A stretch of 64,000 nt of DNA from Paenibacillus_E oryzisoli_A. GTDB lineage: Bacteria > Bacillota > Bacilli > Paenibacillales > NBRC-103111. This document shows positions 8,769 to 18,312 of this stretch, piece after piece. The notes below the pieces were generated by a model. The model did not search any database and was not told where the DNA came from. It saw only the letters and a list, made by a program, of their open reading frames with translations. A program made the position numbers and the translations under genes. The first letter of the stretch is position 1; each line of letters begins with the position of its first letter. The stretch lies in contig NZ_JBCMUN010000001.1 in NCBI RefSeq assembly GCF_050467285.1, forward strand, positions 1-64,000, written 5' to 3'.

Positions 8769-10283
8769 ATGAAGCAACGAAAGAAAGGGTTATTGTTGGC
8801 TGCAGCCTCAATTATCTTGGCGGGAGCGCTCAGCGCCTGCAGCACGGAAAAAGCGGCGCCGGCCGAAACCGGTAAACCGGCGGCTACGGACGCCCAGCTC
8901 AGCCCCGTTACACTGAAAATCATGTTCCCTGGAGATCCGCCGGGCAATTGGAATGAAGTGAAGACAGAGTTAGAGAATCGGTTGACGGGTTCACTCAATG
9001 TGAAGCTAAATGTTGTGTTCATCCCTTGGTCGGATGTGCTCACCAAGCGTCAAGTTGCCCTGTCTTCAGCAGAAGACTACGATCTGATCTGGGACAACAA
9101 TCCAACGCAAAACATTGCCGCCGGTCTCTATGAACCGCTTGATGCACTTATTGACAAGTATGGGCCTGACATCAAGGGAACCCGCTCTCCGCAGATGATG
9201 GACGCCAACAAGGTGAATGGTAAACTGTATGCGGTACCGCTGGAAGTAAATTTCATCCGTCCGTGGACGTTCGTCATTCGCAAAGACATCCGGGAGAAGC
9301 TGGGGGTCGCTCCGATCAAGAGCTATGACGATTTAATCAAGTTTATGTACACGGTGAAGGAAAAGGCGCCGGACATTACACCGTTCATTCCAAACGGTAC
9401 GGAGCATATTGGCTTAAAGCAGGCAGGCATGTTGGATCCCAAAACCAACATAGCTTCTGTGCTCAGCTACCCCGGATTGTACACAAAGGGCAATGACGGG
9501 AAGGTCTATAATATCTTTGATAACATGGATCCCCAGATCATGAAAAATTACGAAACTAATCATAAGTTGTATACAGATGGGGTTATGGCAAGAGATGCCC
9601 TTATTCTCAGAAACGGGGAGTTTGCTAAAGGAAAGGCAGCCGTCTCGACATTTAATGATTTTGGTGTAAACCTTAGCACATCTACTGCTTTGGAGAAGGC
9701 CGTTCCAGGGGCATCTTCGGAGGCATTCAGTCTGTACGATCCCAGTATGAAGCTTAACTCGACATATAAGGCCGGGAATTATATTGCTGTGCCTGTAATT
9801 AGCAAAAACAAAGAACGTGCCATTCAGTTTATCAACTGGCTGAATAAGCAGGAGAACTACGATCTGCTGGCATACGGGATTAAGGGGAAAAACTGGGAAG
9901 ATGCGGGTCCTGGCCTGTACAAGCCGATTAAAGACAACACATATGCCGGAATTCCATTCGCATGGGGCTGGAACCCTAAGCTCGACCGCATTGATGCAAG
10001 CTTGTCCGAGGATGTCATCAAGCTGAACAAGTGGCAGCGGGATCCTGGCAACTTTACGGCTGATATTCTCTCCGGCTTCACCTTCGATCCGGGTCCTGTT
10101 TCCAATGAAGTTGCGCAGTTGGGCAATATTGGCAAGGAGCTTTACGATCCAATCGTGATGGGGCTTGTAGAACCGAAAGCAGGCTTGGAGAAATTTAAAG
10201 AAAAGGCGTATAACAACGTTACGAAAATCCAGGCTGAGTATCAGAAACAGTTGGATACGTTTTTAGCAAACCGAAAGAAGTAA
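8769..10283 (+). CDS. ABC-type carbohydrate-binding lipoprotein (LplA-like)
   Basis: A 504-residue solute-binding protein with a lipoprotein signal (basic start, hydrophobic core, LSAC lipobox with Cys about 25). The mature protein fits the family-1 solute-binding fold used with LplB/LplC permeases, large (over 450 residues) and typical of oligosaccharide uptake. TAGGAGGG precedes ATG 8769; an earlier start would add residues before the basic part of the signal. A strong terminator follows, so most transcripts should stop before the permeases, allowing excess binding protein. The substrate is unknown, but the neighbouring secreted hydrolase and pectate-lyase-fold protein suggest plant or algal polysaccharide fragments. 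Confidence 0.9.
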   Translation: MKQRKKGLLLAAASIILAGALSACSTEKAAPAETGKPAATDAQLSPVTLKIMFPGDPPGNWNEVKTELENRLTGSLNVKLNVVFIPWSDVLTKRQVALSSAEDYDLIWDNNPTQNIAAGLYEPLDALIDKYGPDIKGTRSPQMMDANKVNGKLYAVPLEVNFIRPWTFVIRKDIREKLGVAPIKSYDDLIKFMYTVKEKAPDITPFIPNGTEHIGLKQAGMLDPKTNIASVLSYPGLYTKGNDGKVYNIFDNMDPQIMKNYETNHKLYTDGVMARDALILRNGEFAKGKAAVSTFNDFGVNLSTSTALEKAVPGASSEAFSLYDPSMKLNSTYKAGNYIAVPVISKNKERAIQFINWLNKQENYDLLAYGIKGKNWEDAGPGLYKPIKDNTYAGIPFAWGWNPKLDRIDASLSEDVIKLNKWQRDPGNFTADILSGFTFDPGPVSNEVAQLGNIGKELYDPIVMGLVEPKAGLEKFKEKAYNNVTKIQAEYQKQLDTFLANRKK

Positions 10284-10294
10284 TCAATCTCACC

Positions 10295-10331
10295 AACCGG
10301 AAGCCTTGATCTCAAGGCTTCCGGTTTTTTT
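10295..10331 (+). terminator. Strong terminator between binding protein and permeases
   Basis: A perfect stem of up to 15 pairs (arm AACCGGAAGCCTTGA) with a T7 run. It splits a functionally linked importer operon, likely setting a high ratio of binding protein to permease. Confidence 0.9.
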
Positions 10332-10337
10332 ATGGTA

Positions 10338-10350
10338 AAATTCGTACCTG
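10338..10350 (+). promoter_or_regulatory. AAATTCGTACCTG motif before the permease pair
   Basis: It differs at one base from the motif at 6173-6185. Its place just after the terminator suggests that the permease pair has its own regulated promoter. Confidence 0.4.
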
Positions 10351-10478
10351 CTCTATAGGTAATATTCACACCTCCTTCATCTGTTACGGTTCAAACTCTT
10401 TGATAAAAGCAAGACTATGCGAGCAGATTCCTGAATGAGTAAGATACAAATACACGCGAAAGGAGAGAGAATTTTATC

Positions 10479-11399
10479 ATGAGTATCTTGCGGGAACTCA
10501 GGAAGAACAAGTGGCTTTACGCCATGGCGCTTCCTGCAATTGTGTATGTCTTTATTTTTTCTTATCTGCCGATGACCGCTCATGTACTGGCGTTCAAGCA
10601 ATTTATTCCTGCCAAGGGGCTTTGGGGAAGTCGATGGGTGGGACTCGACAATCTCGTGTTTTTTTTTACCGGACCGGATTGGTTCAGAGTGACTGTAAAT
10701 ACCGTGTATTTGAATCTGTTATTTATCGTGGCAGGCACAGTGTGTTCGCTGCTCATCGCTCTCCTGCTCAATGAGATCAGGCAAGCCTTCTTCAAGAAGG
10801 TGGCGCAATCGCTTGTGATTTTGCCGCATTTTATTTCCATTATCGTTGTCAACCTCATGGTCATGAACTTCTTTAACGGGCAGGACGGCATGATCAATCG
10901 ATTGTTGCAGGATTTTGGTTTCAACGCGGTCTATTGGTTTCAGACGCCATCGGTTTGGCCGCTTCTGCTAACGATCATATTCGTGTGGAAGGGAGCCGGC
11001 TGGGGCTCGATCATTTATTTAGCTACCTTAACCGGGTTCTCCGAGGAATATTATGAAAGCGCAAAAATGGATGGAGCCAGGCGTTGGCAGCAGATTTGGC
11101 ATATTACCTTGCCGCTGCTGAGACCCACCATCATCGTATTGACTTTACTGGCCCTTGGGAGAATTTTTTACGGTGACTTCGGGCTGATTTATGGAATCGT
11201 TGGCGACAATTCTCTCCTCTTCAAGGCAACGGATGTCATCGATACGTATACGTATCGTTCCTTACGGGATGTCTCGAATATGAACAGCTATAGCAATGCT
11301 GCGGCAGTCGCATTATTCCAATCCGTAATGGGTTTTGTTACGATTCTCTTTTTCAATTGGGTTGTTCGTCGGGTAGATAACGACTCGAAGTTATTCTAG
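10479..11399 (+). CDS. ABC sugar transporter permease (LplB-like)
   Basis: A 306-residue membrane protein with about six transmembrane segments. The MetI-type EAA loop is readable as EEYYESAKMDGARRWQQIWHI (about residues 190-210), where the cytoplasmic ATPase docks. No ATPase gene lies in the cluster, as is usual for these systems, which share an MsmK-type ATPase. AAGGAGAGAG precedes ATG 10479. It pairs with the next permease, whose start lies at or just beyond this stop codon. Confidence 0.92.
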   Translation: MSILRELRKNKWLYAMALPAIVYVFIFSYLPMTAHVLAFKQFIPAKGLWGSRWVGLDNLVFFFTGPDWFRVTVNTVYLNLLFIVAGTVCSLLIALLLNEIRQAFFKKVAQSLVILPHFISIIVVNLMVMNFFNGQDGMINRLLQDFGFNAVYWFQTPSVWPLLLTIIFVWKGAGWGSIIYLATLTGFSEEYYESAKMDGARRWQQIWHITLPLLRPTIIVLTLLALGRIFYGDFGLIYGIVGDNSLLFKATDVIDTYTYRSLRDVSNMNSYSNAAAVALFQSVMGFVTILFFNWVVRRVDNDSKLF

Positions 11400-11413
11400 T
11401 GAGGTGCTTGAGA

Positions 11414-12289
11414 TTGGTAATCAAACAACGTGATCGTTCCCAGTTGGCCATATCCATCGTGGCGTATGGCTTCATAGGTGTCTTTGCTCTAATCTGCTTT
11501 ACCCCTTTCTGGCTTGTGTATATCGGATCATTCACAGCGGAGCAGCAGATCGTTAAGGGTTTTCAAATGTTCCCTACTGAATTTTCATTCGATTCCTACC
11601 GCTTCCTACTCCATGGCAGCCAGGTATACCGCAGCGCCCTTGTTTCTATTTTTGTTACGGTGGTGGGTACTGCAGGAGCCTTGCTTTTAACTTCGATGTT
11701 CGCCTATGTGGCCGCTCATCAGAAGGTGAAGTTCCGGAGTGCGCTCTCTTTTTATATCTATTTCACGATGCTGTTTGCTCCTGGACTCGTAGGCTATTAT
11801 TTGCTTATTTCGAACTGGTTGAATTTGCGCGATTCGTTATTGGCTTTAATTTTGCCGCACATGTTTTCTGCATTTAATGCCTTTCTCATGACATCTTACT
11901 TTCGTACGCTGCCCTTCGAATTGAATGAAGCGGCGACGATGGATGGCGCGAACGAGCTGTATATTTTCTATCGGATCATCTGGCCAATCTCCAAGCCGGT
12001 TATCGCAACGATCACGCTGTTCTATGCGCTTTCTTACTGGAATGACTGGTTTAATGCGCTGATGTTTATTGATAATCCTGCGAATCACCCTCTGCAGATG
12101 ATGCTAAGACGAATCATATCCAATTCGCAGAATCTGGACTATTTGAATGCCAGTATCAATATCCCCGTATCCGCTACGGGTGTTCAGCTGTCGACCGTTG
12201 TCATCACCATTGGGCCCATCATCTTCTTATATCCGTTTCTGCAGCGTTATTTCATCAAGGGGATGACGATTGGTGCCGTCAAAGGATAA
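11414..12289 (+). CDS. ABC sugar transporter permease (LplC/YtcP-like)
   Basis: A 291-residue permease with about six membrane segments and the EAA loop FELNEAATMDGANELYIFYR. It ends in FIKGMTIGAVKG, the closing pattern of YtcP-type permeases. TTG 11414 is preferred because GAGGTG (11401-11406) lies seven bases before it; a GTG at 11399 overlapping the previous stop is the alternative. Together with the preceding permease it forms the membrane channel of the importer. Confidence 0.9.
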   Translation: MVIKQRDRSQLAISIVAYGFIGVFALICFTPFWLVYIGSFTAEQQIVKGFQMFPTEFSFDSYRFLLHGSQVYRSALVSIFVTVVGTAGALLLTSMFAYVAAHQKVKFRSALSFYIYFTMLFAPGLVGYYLLISNWLNLRDSLLALILPHMFSAFNAFLMTSYFRTLPFELNEAATMDGANELYIFYRIIWPISKPVIATITLFYALSYWNDWFNALMFIDNPANHPLQMMLRRIISNSQNLDYLNASINIPVSATGVQLSTVVITIGPIIFLYPFLQRYFIKGMTIGAVKG

Positions 12290-12393
12290 GGTTGCAAACG
12301 TTAACTACGAGGAGAGGAGGGAAAGGAGGAAGGTTTGAAGCACAATGATCTAATTTGCTTGTGTGTTTCTCATTTTTCAAAGGAGGTCTAAAC

Positions 12394-15300
12394 ATGGGGA
12401 AATTTTATGATCCGAAACGTGTGTTCACCGTATTACTAGCATTCCTTTTACTTATTGCGCTGCTTCCTGTGGGCAATGTTTTTGGGGAGGGTACTTTGCT
12501 GAAGACAGGGAATTACTACTACAGCGTAGCCCCGAATGATGGCAAAACGACCGATAAGGGAGCAACCGGATTAGTATCCTCAGCCAATGGCGCTCTGCTT
12601 GACGGATCGACCTCAACGTATGCCGGTTTCATGGGGAGCGGTACAGGTACACCCGGGAATGTGCAGGTTGTTTTTGACCTGTTGAAGGATTATCCGCTTG
12701 ACAGTATCAACGTCGTGCTGAACTCGCTGAATGCCAATTGGGGCTTTCAGGAGCTTACGGTCAAATATCGTCCTGAAGACTCGGAAAACTACTATATAGC
12801 CATCCGGCATACGAGAACCCCAGGAATTATCTCAACGAGCCCTAGCTCAACCTGGAATTACGCAGTCAACGTACCGATGTCGAACAAGACGGCCCGATTT
12901 ATTATCATTGATATTAAGCGTCCGCACCCCTATCAGCATATTCCGCTCACCGAAGTTCAAATCTATAAAGGGATCGGAAATGAAGGCGTGAATCCCGGGC
13001 CTGCGCTGACTGCGGAGCAAATGGCTCTTGAATTGACCAAAGATACCTTGGCGGCGGAAAACTTGCTGAAAACCGGCAATTATTACTACAGTGTCGCCCC
13101 GAATGACGGGGGTTCTCCGGATAAAGGGGCGACCGGATTGGTGTCCGCCAAAAGCGGTGTGCTGATGGACGGATCCAACTCCACGTATGCCGGTTTTATG
13201 GGAAGCGGCACGGGTACACCCGGGAATGTAAGGGTCGTATTCGACTTGTTGAAGGATTATCCGCTCGACAGTATCAATCTCGTGCTGAACTCGCCCAATG
13301 CCAATTGGGGCTTTCAGGAGCTTACGGTCAAATATCGCCCTGAGGCTTCGGATGATTACTATATTGCTGCCAGACATACGAGAACCCCAGGAATCGTTTC
13401 AACGAGCCCCAGCTCAGACTGGAATTATGCAGTTAACGTACCGATGCCAAACAAGACGGCCCGATTTATTATCATTGATATTAAGCGTCCGCACGCTTAT
13501 CAGCATATTCCCCTTACCGAGGTTCAAATATTTAAAGGGGCCGGGCAGCCAAGCGTGAATCCTGGACCTGCGCTGACTGCGGAGCAAATGGCTCTCGAAC
13601 TGACCAAAGACACCTTAGCGGCGGAAAACTTGCTGAAAACCGGCAATTATTACTACAGTGTCGCCCCGAATGACGGGGGTTCCCCGGATAAGGGAGCAAC
13701 CGGGTTGGTGTCTGCCAAAAGCGGCGTGCTGATGGATGGATCAAACTCCACGTACGCTGGATTCACGGGAAATGGTACGGGTACCCCGGGGAATGTACAG
13801 GTTGTTTTTGACCTGTTGAAGGATTATCCGATCGACAGCATCAACGTCGTGCTGAACTCGCCCAATGCCAATTGGGGGTTTAAGGAATTTACGGTAAAAT
13901 ACCGCCCCGAGGCATTAACCGAATATTACTATCTGGCTGACAAGCATATTAGAACACCAGGAATAACTTCAACGAGCCCTAGCTCAACCTGGAACTACTC
14001 CGTCAATATACCGATGGCAAATAAAACAGCCAGATTTATTATTATCGATATTAAGCGTCCGCACGCCTATCAGCATATTCCTCTCACCGAGGTTCAAATT
14101 TTTAAAGGGACGGGCGAGGTGGGCATAAATTTCGGTCCTGCGCTGACTGCTGAACAAATGAGGCTTGAATTTAGTAAAGACGCCTTGCTGATCGACAAGT
14201 ACGGGCAGTTTTACTATGAAAACTGGCCGGGAAAGATCACCTCTGACGAGCAGTTGCAGCAGGAATATACGGATGAGGCGAATGCTCTCTCCAATGTTTC
14301 TTTGGATACGGCCAAATACGATCAGTTCGGCGGGCTGAAAGACGGGGGACAATACAAAAGCACCGGCTATTTCAGACTCCAAAAAATCGATAACAAATGG
14401 TGGTTTGTTACGCCGGACGGCTACAAATTTATTCTCAAAGGCGTTGATGCCACAAGCTTATGGGAGTGGGGCTACGGTACATCGTTGAAAAAAGCGGACG
14501 GCTCACCGAGAAATGTGTTCGAGGAGCTTCCCGACCCGGTTGCGTATTCATCCGCCTATGTCAATGATTCCAATGGCGAACGGGTTAGTTTCGTCATCGC
14601 CAACGCGATGAGGAAATACGGAAGCAATTTTGAGAAGAAGTGGGAAGACATCACAAAAAAGCGTCTGATCGATTGGGGGTTTAACGCTTTTAGCAAGTGG
14701 ACCCAACCTCGCAATGTGACCTTTCCCAACATTCAAGTGTTGCAAGACCCGGGTAATTTAAAAAGGATCCAATGGACATACGATGTGTTTGACCCGCAAA
14801 ACGAATCCATCATTGAAAACGCGCTAAGCGGCCAGCTCCAAAGCGCGAAAAATAGCCCTTGGCTGATCGGCTACACGTATGATAACGAGGCCGGATGGAA
14901 TACCGATATTGTGAAAGAAGTGCTGACATACAGTGCGACATCTCCGGCTAAAAGCGCATTTGTGGATTTCCTTGCGCCCCGGTATAACAATGACATAGCC
15001 GCCGTTAATCAGCTTCTAGGTACAAGCGCAGCTTCGTTTGCCGAGCTGAAGGGAATATCAATCAATATAGCCAAAGTGCCTGCTTTGGATATATCGGACT
15101 ATATCAAGCTGGCATCCAGAACCTATTTCTCAACGATCACGAACATCATCAAAAAATATGATACCAACCATCTGTTCCTGGGTGTTTCTGTCGTTCCCAC
15201 TTGGCGGACCAGTCTGGAGTGGGATTCGGCCGGTATGGAATTTGTAGATGCTTTCTCTATTGACGAATACGCTAGTGATGTTAACTGGATTTCCAGGTAC

Positions 15301-17022
15301 GAAGCCTTCGGCAAGCCGCTGTTGAATCTGGAATATACGTTTAGTACGACCGAGCATGGTTTGTCTCCCGTCAATGCGGCTACGACCGTAGCAAGTACAG
15401 CGGATAGAGGTTATGCCTTCAAATCGTTCGTGGAAGGCCAACTTTCCCATCCGTTGTTTGTCGGATCCGGTTGGTTTTCGTACTACGATCAAGCGGTTAC
15501 AGGACGCAAAGACGGAGAAAATTACAATATCGGGCTAGTAAATCAGCAAGATCAGCCCTATTCGGATATGGTGAATGTTATGAAGACCGTCAATCCTGGA
15601 TTAGAGCAAGTGCATAATACGTCCGACACTGCTTTGGGTCCAGAGACTACGGCAGTTTTGACACCGTCGCAGCCGGACGGGCAAAATGGTGGCTACGCGA
15701 GTCCGGTAACGCTGGGATTTGATACTTCAAGCAGTACGCCCGGCGGATGGAGGACGGAATACAGCTCAGATGGAGGAGTCACTTGGCAGGTGTATGCAGC
15801 CCCAGTGACATATGATCAGGTTGGCACGTATACGGTGAGCTATCATTCGATCGACGAAGATGGCAACGAGGAAGCGATCAAAACGATTAGCTTCAAGCTG
15901 TCGGACGACGCGGCGCCGAAGATTACGGTTACTGAACCGGCTGAGGGAAGCGTTTACAGGACGGCGGATGATTTGCTTCCGCAGATTGCCATTACGGATG
16001 ACATGTCCGGTGTCGACCACACCAAGACGATCGTGTCGCTCGACGGGAAGCCCGTACAGATGGAATCGAGCATTCCGCTCTACGAATTAAACCCAGGTCC
16101 GCATAGTCTGCGCATCGCAGCGAGTGATTTGAAGGGAAACGAAGGAAGCAAGAGCGTAACCTTTACCACCAGCGCGAGCATCGATTCGCTGAGCGCACTG
16201 GTAGCCAGATTCCGGAGCATGGGATGGATTGACAATGACGGAATCGCAGGCAGCTTGACCGAGAAGCTGAATCATGCGAATTTGGACGCATTCATTCACG
16301 AAGTTCAGGCGCAAAGCGGCAAACATATTGACGCGAAGGCAGCCGGATACTTGCTTCGAGACAGCGCCGTCATTCGCGATAGCGCAGATAGCGGGCAAAC
16401 CATGCATCATTGGGCCGTCATGACCATAGAGGGCAGCAACCACCTGGTGGAAAACGGTTCAGCGAAAACCGTCCGTATCTCGGTGACCGAGGCCACTTAC
16501 AGCGCAGAATTAAAAGTAAAATACGACTCCGGGCTGTTTGAAGTCAACATGAATGATGTGGCAATTAGTCCGACCGTGTCCCAATCGGTGTATACATTGG
16601 CCAATGCAGAGGTGGGCGGCGGGATGTCCGTACTCACGATCGGTCTGAAGCTGAATGGCACAGTTGTACCACCTGTGAACGGATTACTGGATCTGGTCCG
16701 GATTCCTTTTACAGCCAAGGGCGAGGATGGAATCGGTTACATCGAATTGCTTCAAGACAGCATCCTTTACAAAGAAGATCTTACAGGCGTTCCCTTGAAT
16801 CAGGATCTACGCTTGCCGATCGTTGCGGTTAATACCGATATTGGCGGTAAAGGGAACAATCGCGGTGCGTTAGAAGAAGTGCTGGATGATATGGTCCAGA
16901 TCCGCGGCAAGCGAGCAGGTGACGATGGATATAACGCCAAAATGGATATCAACAAAGATTCGAAAGTCAACATCGTCGATCTTGCCTACATCTTTAGGAA
17001 ACTCCGGAGCTTGCAGGAATAG
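12394..17022 (+). CDS. Large secreted glycoside hydrolase with triplicated accessory module, cohesin-like and dockerin-like parts
   Basis: A 1542-residue exported protein (signal about residues 1-35). Three tandem modules of 189 residues follow (about 34-600), discoidin-like or carbohydrate-binding in character. The catalytic part (about 625-1075) resembles clan GH-A enzymes of the agarase/GH50-like type: WWFVTPDGYKFILKGVDAT, a likely acid/base Glu832 in YDNEAGW and a likely nucleophile Glu980 in LNLEYTF. Ig-like domains follow (about 1090-1255), then a cohesin-like beta domain (about 1345-1490) and one calcium-loop pattern DINKDSKVNIVD (1518-1529), as in half of a dockerin. AAGGAGGTC lies before ATG 12394. 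The exact glycan and GH family number are uncertain. Confidence 0.85.
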   Translation: MGKFYDPKRVFTVLLAFLLLIALLPVGNVFGEGTLLKTGNYYYSVAPNDGKTTDKGATGLVSSANGALLDGSTSTYAGFMGSGTGTPGNVQVVFDLLKDYPLDSINVVLNSLNANWGFQELTVKYRPEDSENYYIAIRHTRTPGIISTSPSSTWNYAVNVPMSNKTARFIIIDIKRPHPYQHIPLTEVQIYKGIGNEGVNPGPALTAEQMALELTKDTLAAENLLKTGNYYYSVAPNDGGSPDKGATGLVSAKSGVLMDGSNSTYAGFMGSGTGTPGNVRVVFDLLKDYPLDSINLVLNSPNANWGFQELTVKYRPEASDDYYIAARHTRTPGIVSTSPSSDWNYAVNVPMPNKTARFIIIDIKRPHAYQHIPLTEVQIFKGAGQPSVNPGPALTAEQMALELTKDTLAAENLLKTGNYYYSVAPNDGGSPDKGATGLVSAKSGVLMDGSNSTYAGFTGNGTGTPGNVQVVFDLLKDYPIDSINVVLNSPNANWGFKEFTVKYRPEALTEYYYLADKHIRTPGITSTSPSSTWNYSVNIPMANKTARFIIIDIKRPHAYQHIPLTEVQIFKGTGEVGINFGPALTAEQMRLEFSKDALLIDKYGQFYYENWPGKITSDEQLQQEYTDEANALSNVSLDTAKYDQFGGLKDGGQYKSTGYFRLQKIDNKWWFVTPDGYKFILKGVDATSLWEWGYGTSLKKADGSPRNVFEELPDPVAYSSAYVNDSNGERVSFVIANAMRKYGSNFEKKWEDITKKRLIDWGFNAFSKWTQPRNVTFPNIQVLQDPGNLKRIQWTYDVFDPQNESIIENALSGQLQSAKNSPWLIGYTYDNEAGWNTDIVKEVLTYSATSPAKSAFVDFLAPRYNNDIAAVNQLLGTSAASFAELKGISINIAKVPALDISDYIKLASRTYFSTITNIIKKYDTNHLFLGVSVVPTWRTSLEWDSAGMEFVDAFSIDEYASDVNWISRYEAFGKPLLNLEYTFSTTEHGLSPVNAATTVASTADRGYAFKSFVEGQLSHPLFVGSGWFSYYDQAVTGRKDGENYNIGLVNQQDQPYSDMVNVMKTVNPGLEQVHNTSDTALGPETTAVLTPSQPDGQNGGYASPVTLGFDTSSSTPGGWRTEYSSDGGVTWQVYAAPVTYDQVGTYTVSYHSIDEDGNEEAIKTISFKLSDDAAPKITVTEPAEGSVYRTADDLLPQIAITDDMSGVDHTKTIVSLDGKPVQMESSIPLYELNPGPHSLRIAASDLKGNEGSKSVTFTTSASIDSLSALVARFRSMGWIDNDGIAGSLTEKLNHANLDAFIHEVQAQSGKHIDAKAAGYLLRDSAVIRDSADSGQTMHHWAVMTIEGSNHLVENGSAKTVRISVTEATYSAELKVKYDSGLFEVNMNDVAISPTVSQSVYTLANAEVGGGMSVLTIGLKLNGTVVPPVNGLLDLVRIPFTAKGEDGIGYIELLQDSILYKEDLTGVPLNQDLRLPIVAVNTDIGGKGNNRGALEEVLDDMVQIRGKRAGDDGYNAKMDINKDSKVNIVDLAYIFRKLRSLQE
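12495..14195 (+). repeat. Three tandem 567-base coding repeats
   Basis: Units start at 12495, 13062 and 13629, exactly 567 bases apart, each encoding a 189-residue module. Copies two and three are especially alike, which points to recent duplication or gene conversion. The period is in frame. Confidence 0.9.
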
Positions 17023-17104
17023 CCCGGAACTTTGCCGTGAGGTACTGATCTCCCGAAAGAGCGGCGCCTCACGGCGATTTATTACATCAAGAGGAGGGGT
17101 TTTC

Positions 17105-18283
17105 TTGAGAAAAAGCTTTGCGCTAATGATTGCGTGTGTTTTCATATTCAGCCTGTTAACCGGCGTATCCCCATCATCCGTCGCAGGGGCCGGCAATGTC
17201 AATGAAGTCAGGCTTGCGGTCGATCATGCGGAGTATCGGATAGGTGAAACCGTCAGAGTAACGATCAAAATTCTCGATGCGCTGGATGTCAACGGAGTAG
17301 AGTTTACACTTCGCTATCCGACGGACAAGCTTAGGCTGCTGAATGGGGGGATGACGCTGCATTCCCCGTATGTCTCTGTTGGGGGCGACAGGGCCGATAC
17401 CGACAATGGCACGTTGTCCTATGCCGTATTGCCCGAAGACCCCGTGAACGCCGCTGAGAGTGCAGTCGGTGAAGCCGTGTTCACCGTGGTGAGCGAAGGA
17501 ACTGCTGCTTTAATGTTGGACGGAATAACTGCAGTGGACAGCAACTTCAAGGAAATTGTGACGAATACACAGGATCAAATTATGGTCACGGTGGCCTCAC
17601 AGGAGACCAGCCCGCCGTCATCGTCTGAACCGACAGTGCAGTCTACGCCTTCAGGCGGGGCTGCCAAGCCGGCAGAAGTTGATAGGGAGGCACCCATCGA
17701 TGGCACGATCGGCAAACCGCGTCAAGGGACAAGGACCTTCCAGGATATCCTGACCCATTGGGCCAAGGATGATATCGAGAAGCTGGCTGCCAGGCATGTG
17801 GTGGAAGGTGTCGACGATCTCCATTTTGCACCGGAAGCGAGCATCACGAGAGCACAGTTTACAGCCATGGCGGCGAGGGTGCTTGGCCTAGAGAAGACGG
17901 CTTATCGGAATCGGTTTCAGGATATAAGGGCTGGAGAGTGGTACGCGGAAATCGTGCAGGCGGCGGCAGATAGCGGATTGATCGAAGGCGATGGGGATGT
18001 GTTCAGACCTGATGATACGATGACGCGGGAAGAAATGGCTGCAATCCTGGTTAGAGCTTACGATAAGCGGAACGGGACGTCTTCAAAGCAAGGGACGCTG
18101 GAACGGTTTGAAGACCGTGCAGAGATCGCTGCGTGGGCGGTTGACGCCGTGAAGACCGCGGTCGGACTCGGGATCGTACAGGGGATGAGCGATACGCAGT
18201 TCATGCCGCGGGCAGCGGCGACGCGGGCCCAGGCGGCGGTCATGATTGGGAGGCTAAACACCCTATTGGCAACCGGAAATTGA
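17105..18283 (+). CDS. SLH-anchored protein with a cohesin-like domain
   Basis: A 392-residue exported protein: signal peptide (about residues 1-30), a cohesin-like beta sandwich (about 35-165; EYRIGETVRVTIKI, GVEFTLRYPTDKLRLLNGG), a Pro/Ser linker, then three SLH repeats (about 209-390). Cohesins bind dockerins in cellulosomes, and the preceding hydrolase carries a dockerin-type calcium loop. The simplest reading is that this protein holds that enzyme on the cell wall. It could instead be a plain surface protein, since cohesin-like folds also occur outside cellulosomes. TTG 17105 follows GAGGAGG; no ATG is well placed. It lies 82 bases after the hydrolase gene and is probably co-transcribed. 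Confidence 0.85.
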   Translation: MRKSFALMIACVFIFSLLTGVSPSSVAGAGNVNEVRLAVDHAEYRIGETVRVTIKILDALDVNGVEFTLRYPTDKLRLLNGGMTLHSPYVSVGGDRADTDNGTLSYAVLPEDPVNAAESAVGEAVFTVVSEGTAALMLDGITAVDSNFKEIVTNTQDQIMVTVASQETSPPSSSEPTVQSTPSGGAAKPAEVDREAPIDGTIGKPRQGTRTFQDILTHWAKDDIEKLAARHVVEGVDDLHFAPEASITRAQFTAMAARVLGLEKTAYRNRFQDIRAGEWYAEIVQAAADSGLIEGDGDVFRPDDTMTREEMAAILVRAYDKRNGTSSKQGTLERFEDRAEIAAWAVDAVKTAVGLGIVQGMSDTQFMPRAAATRAQAAVMIGRLNTLLATGN

Positions 18284-18312
18284 CGGAATCTAAATTTTGA
18301 GGTGGTTTTTAC

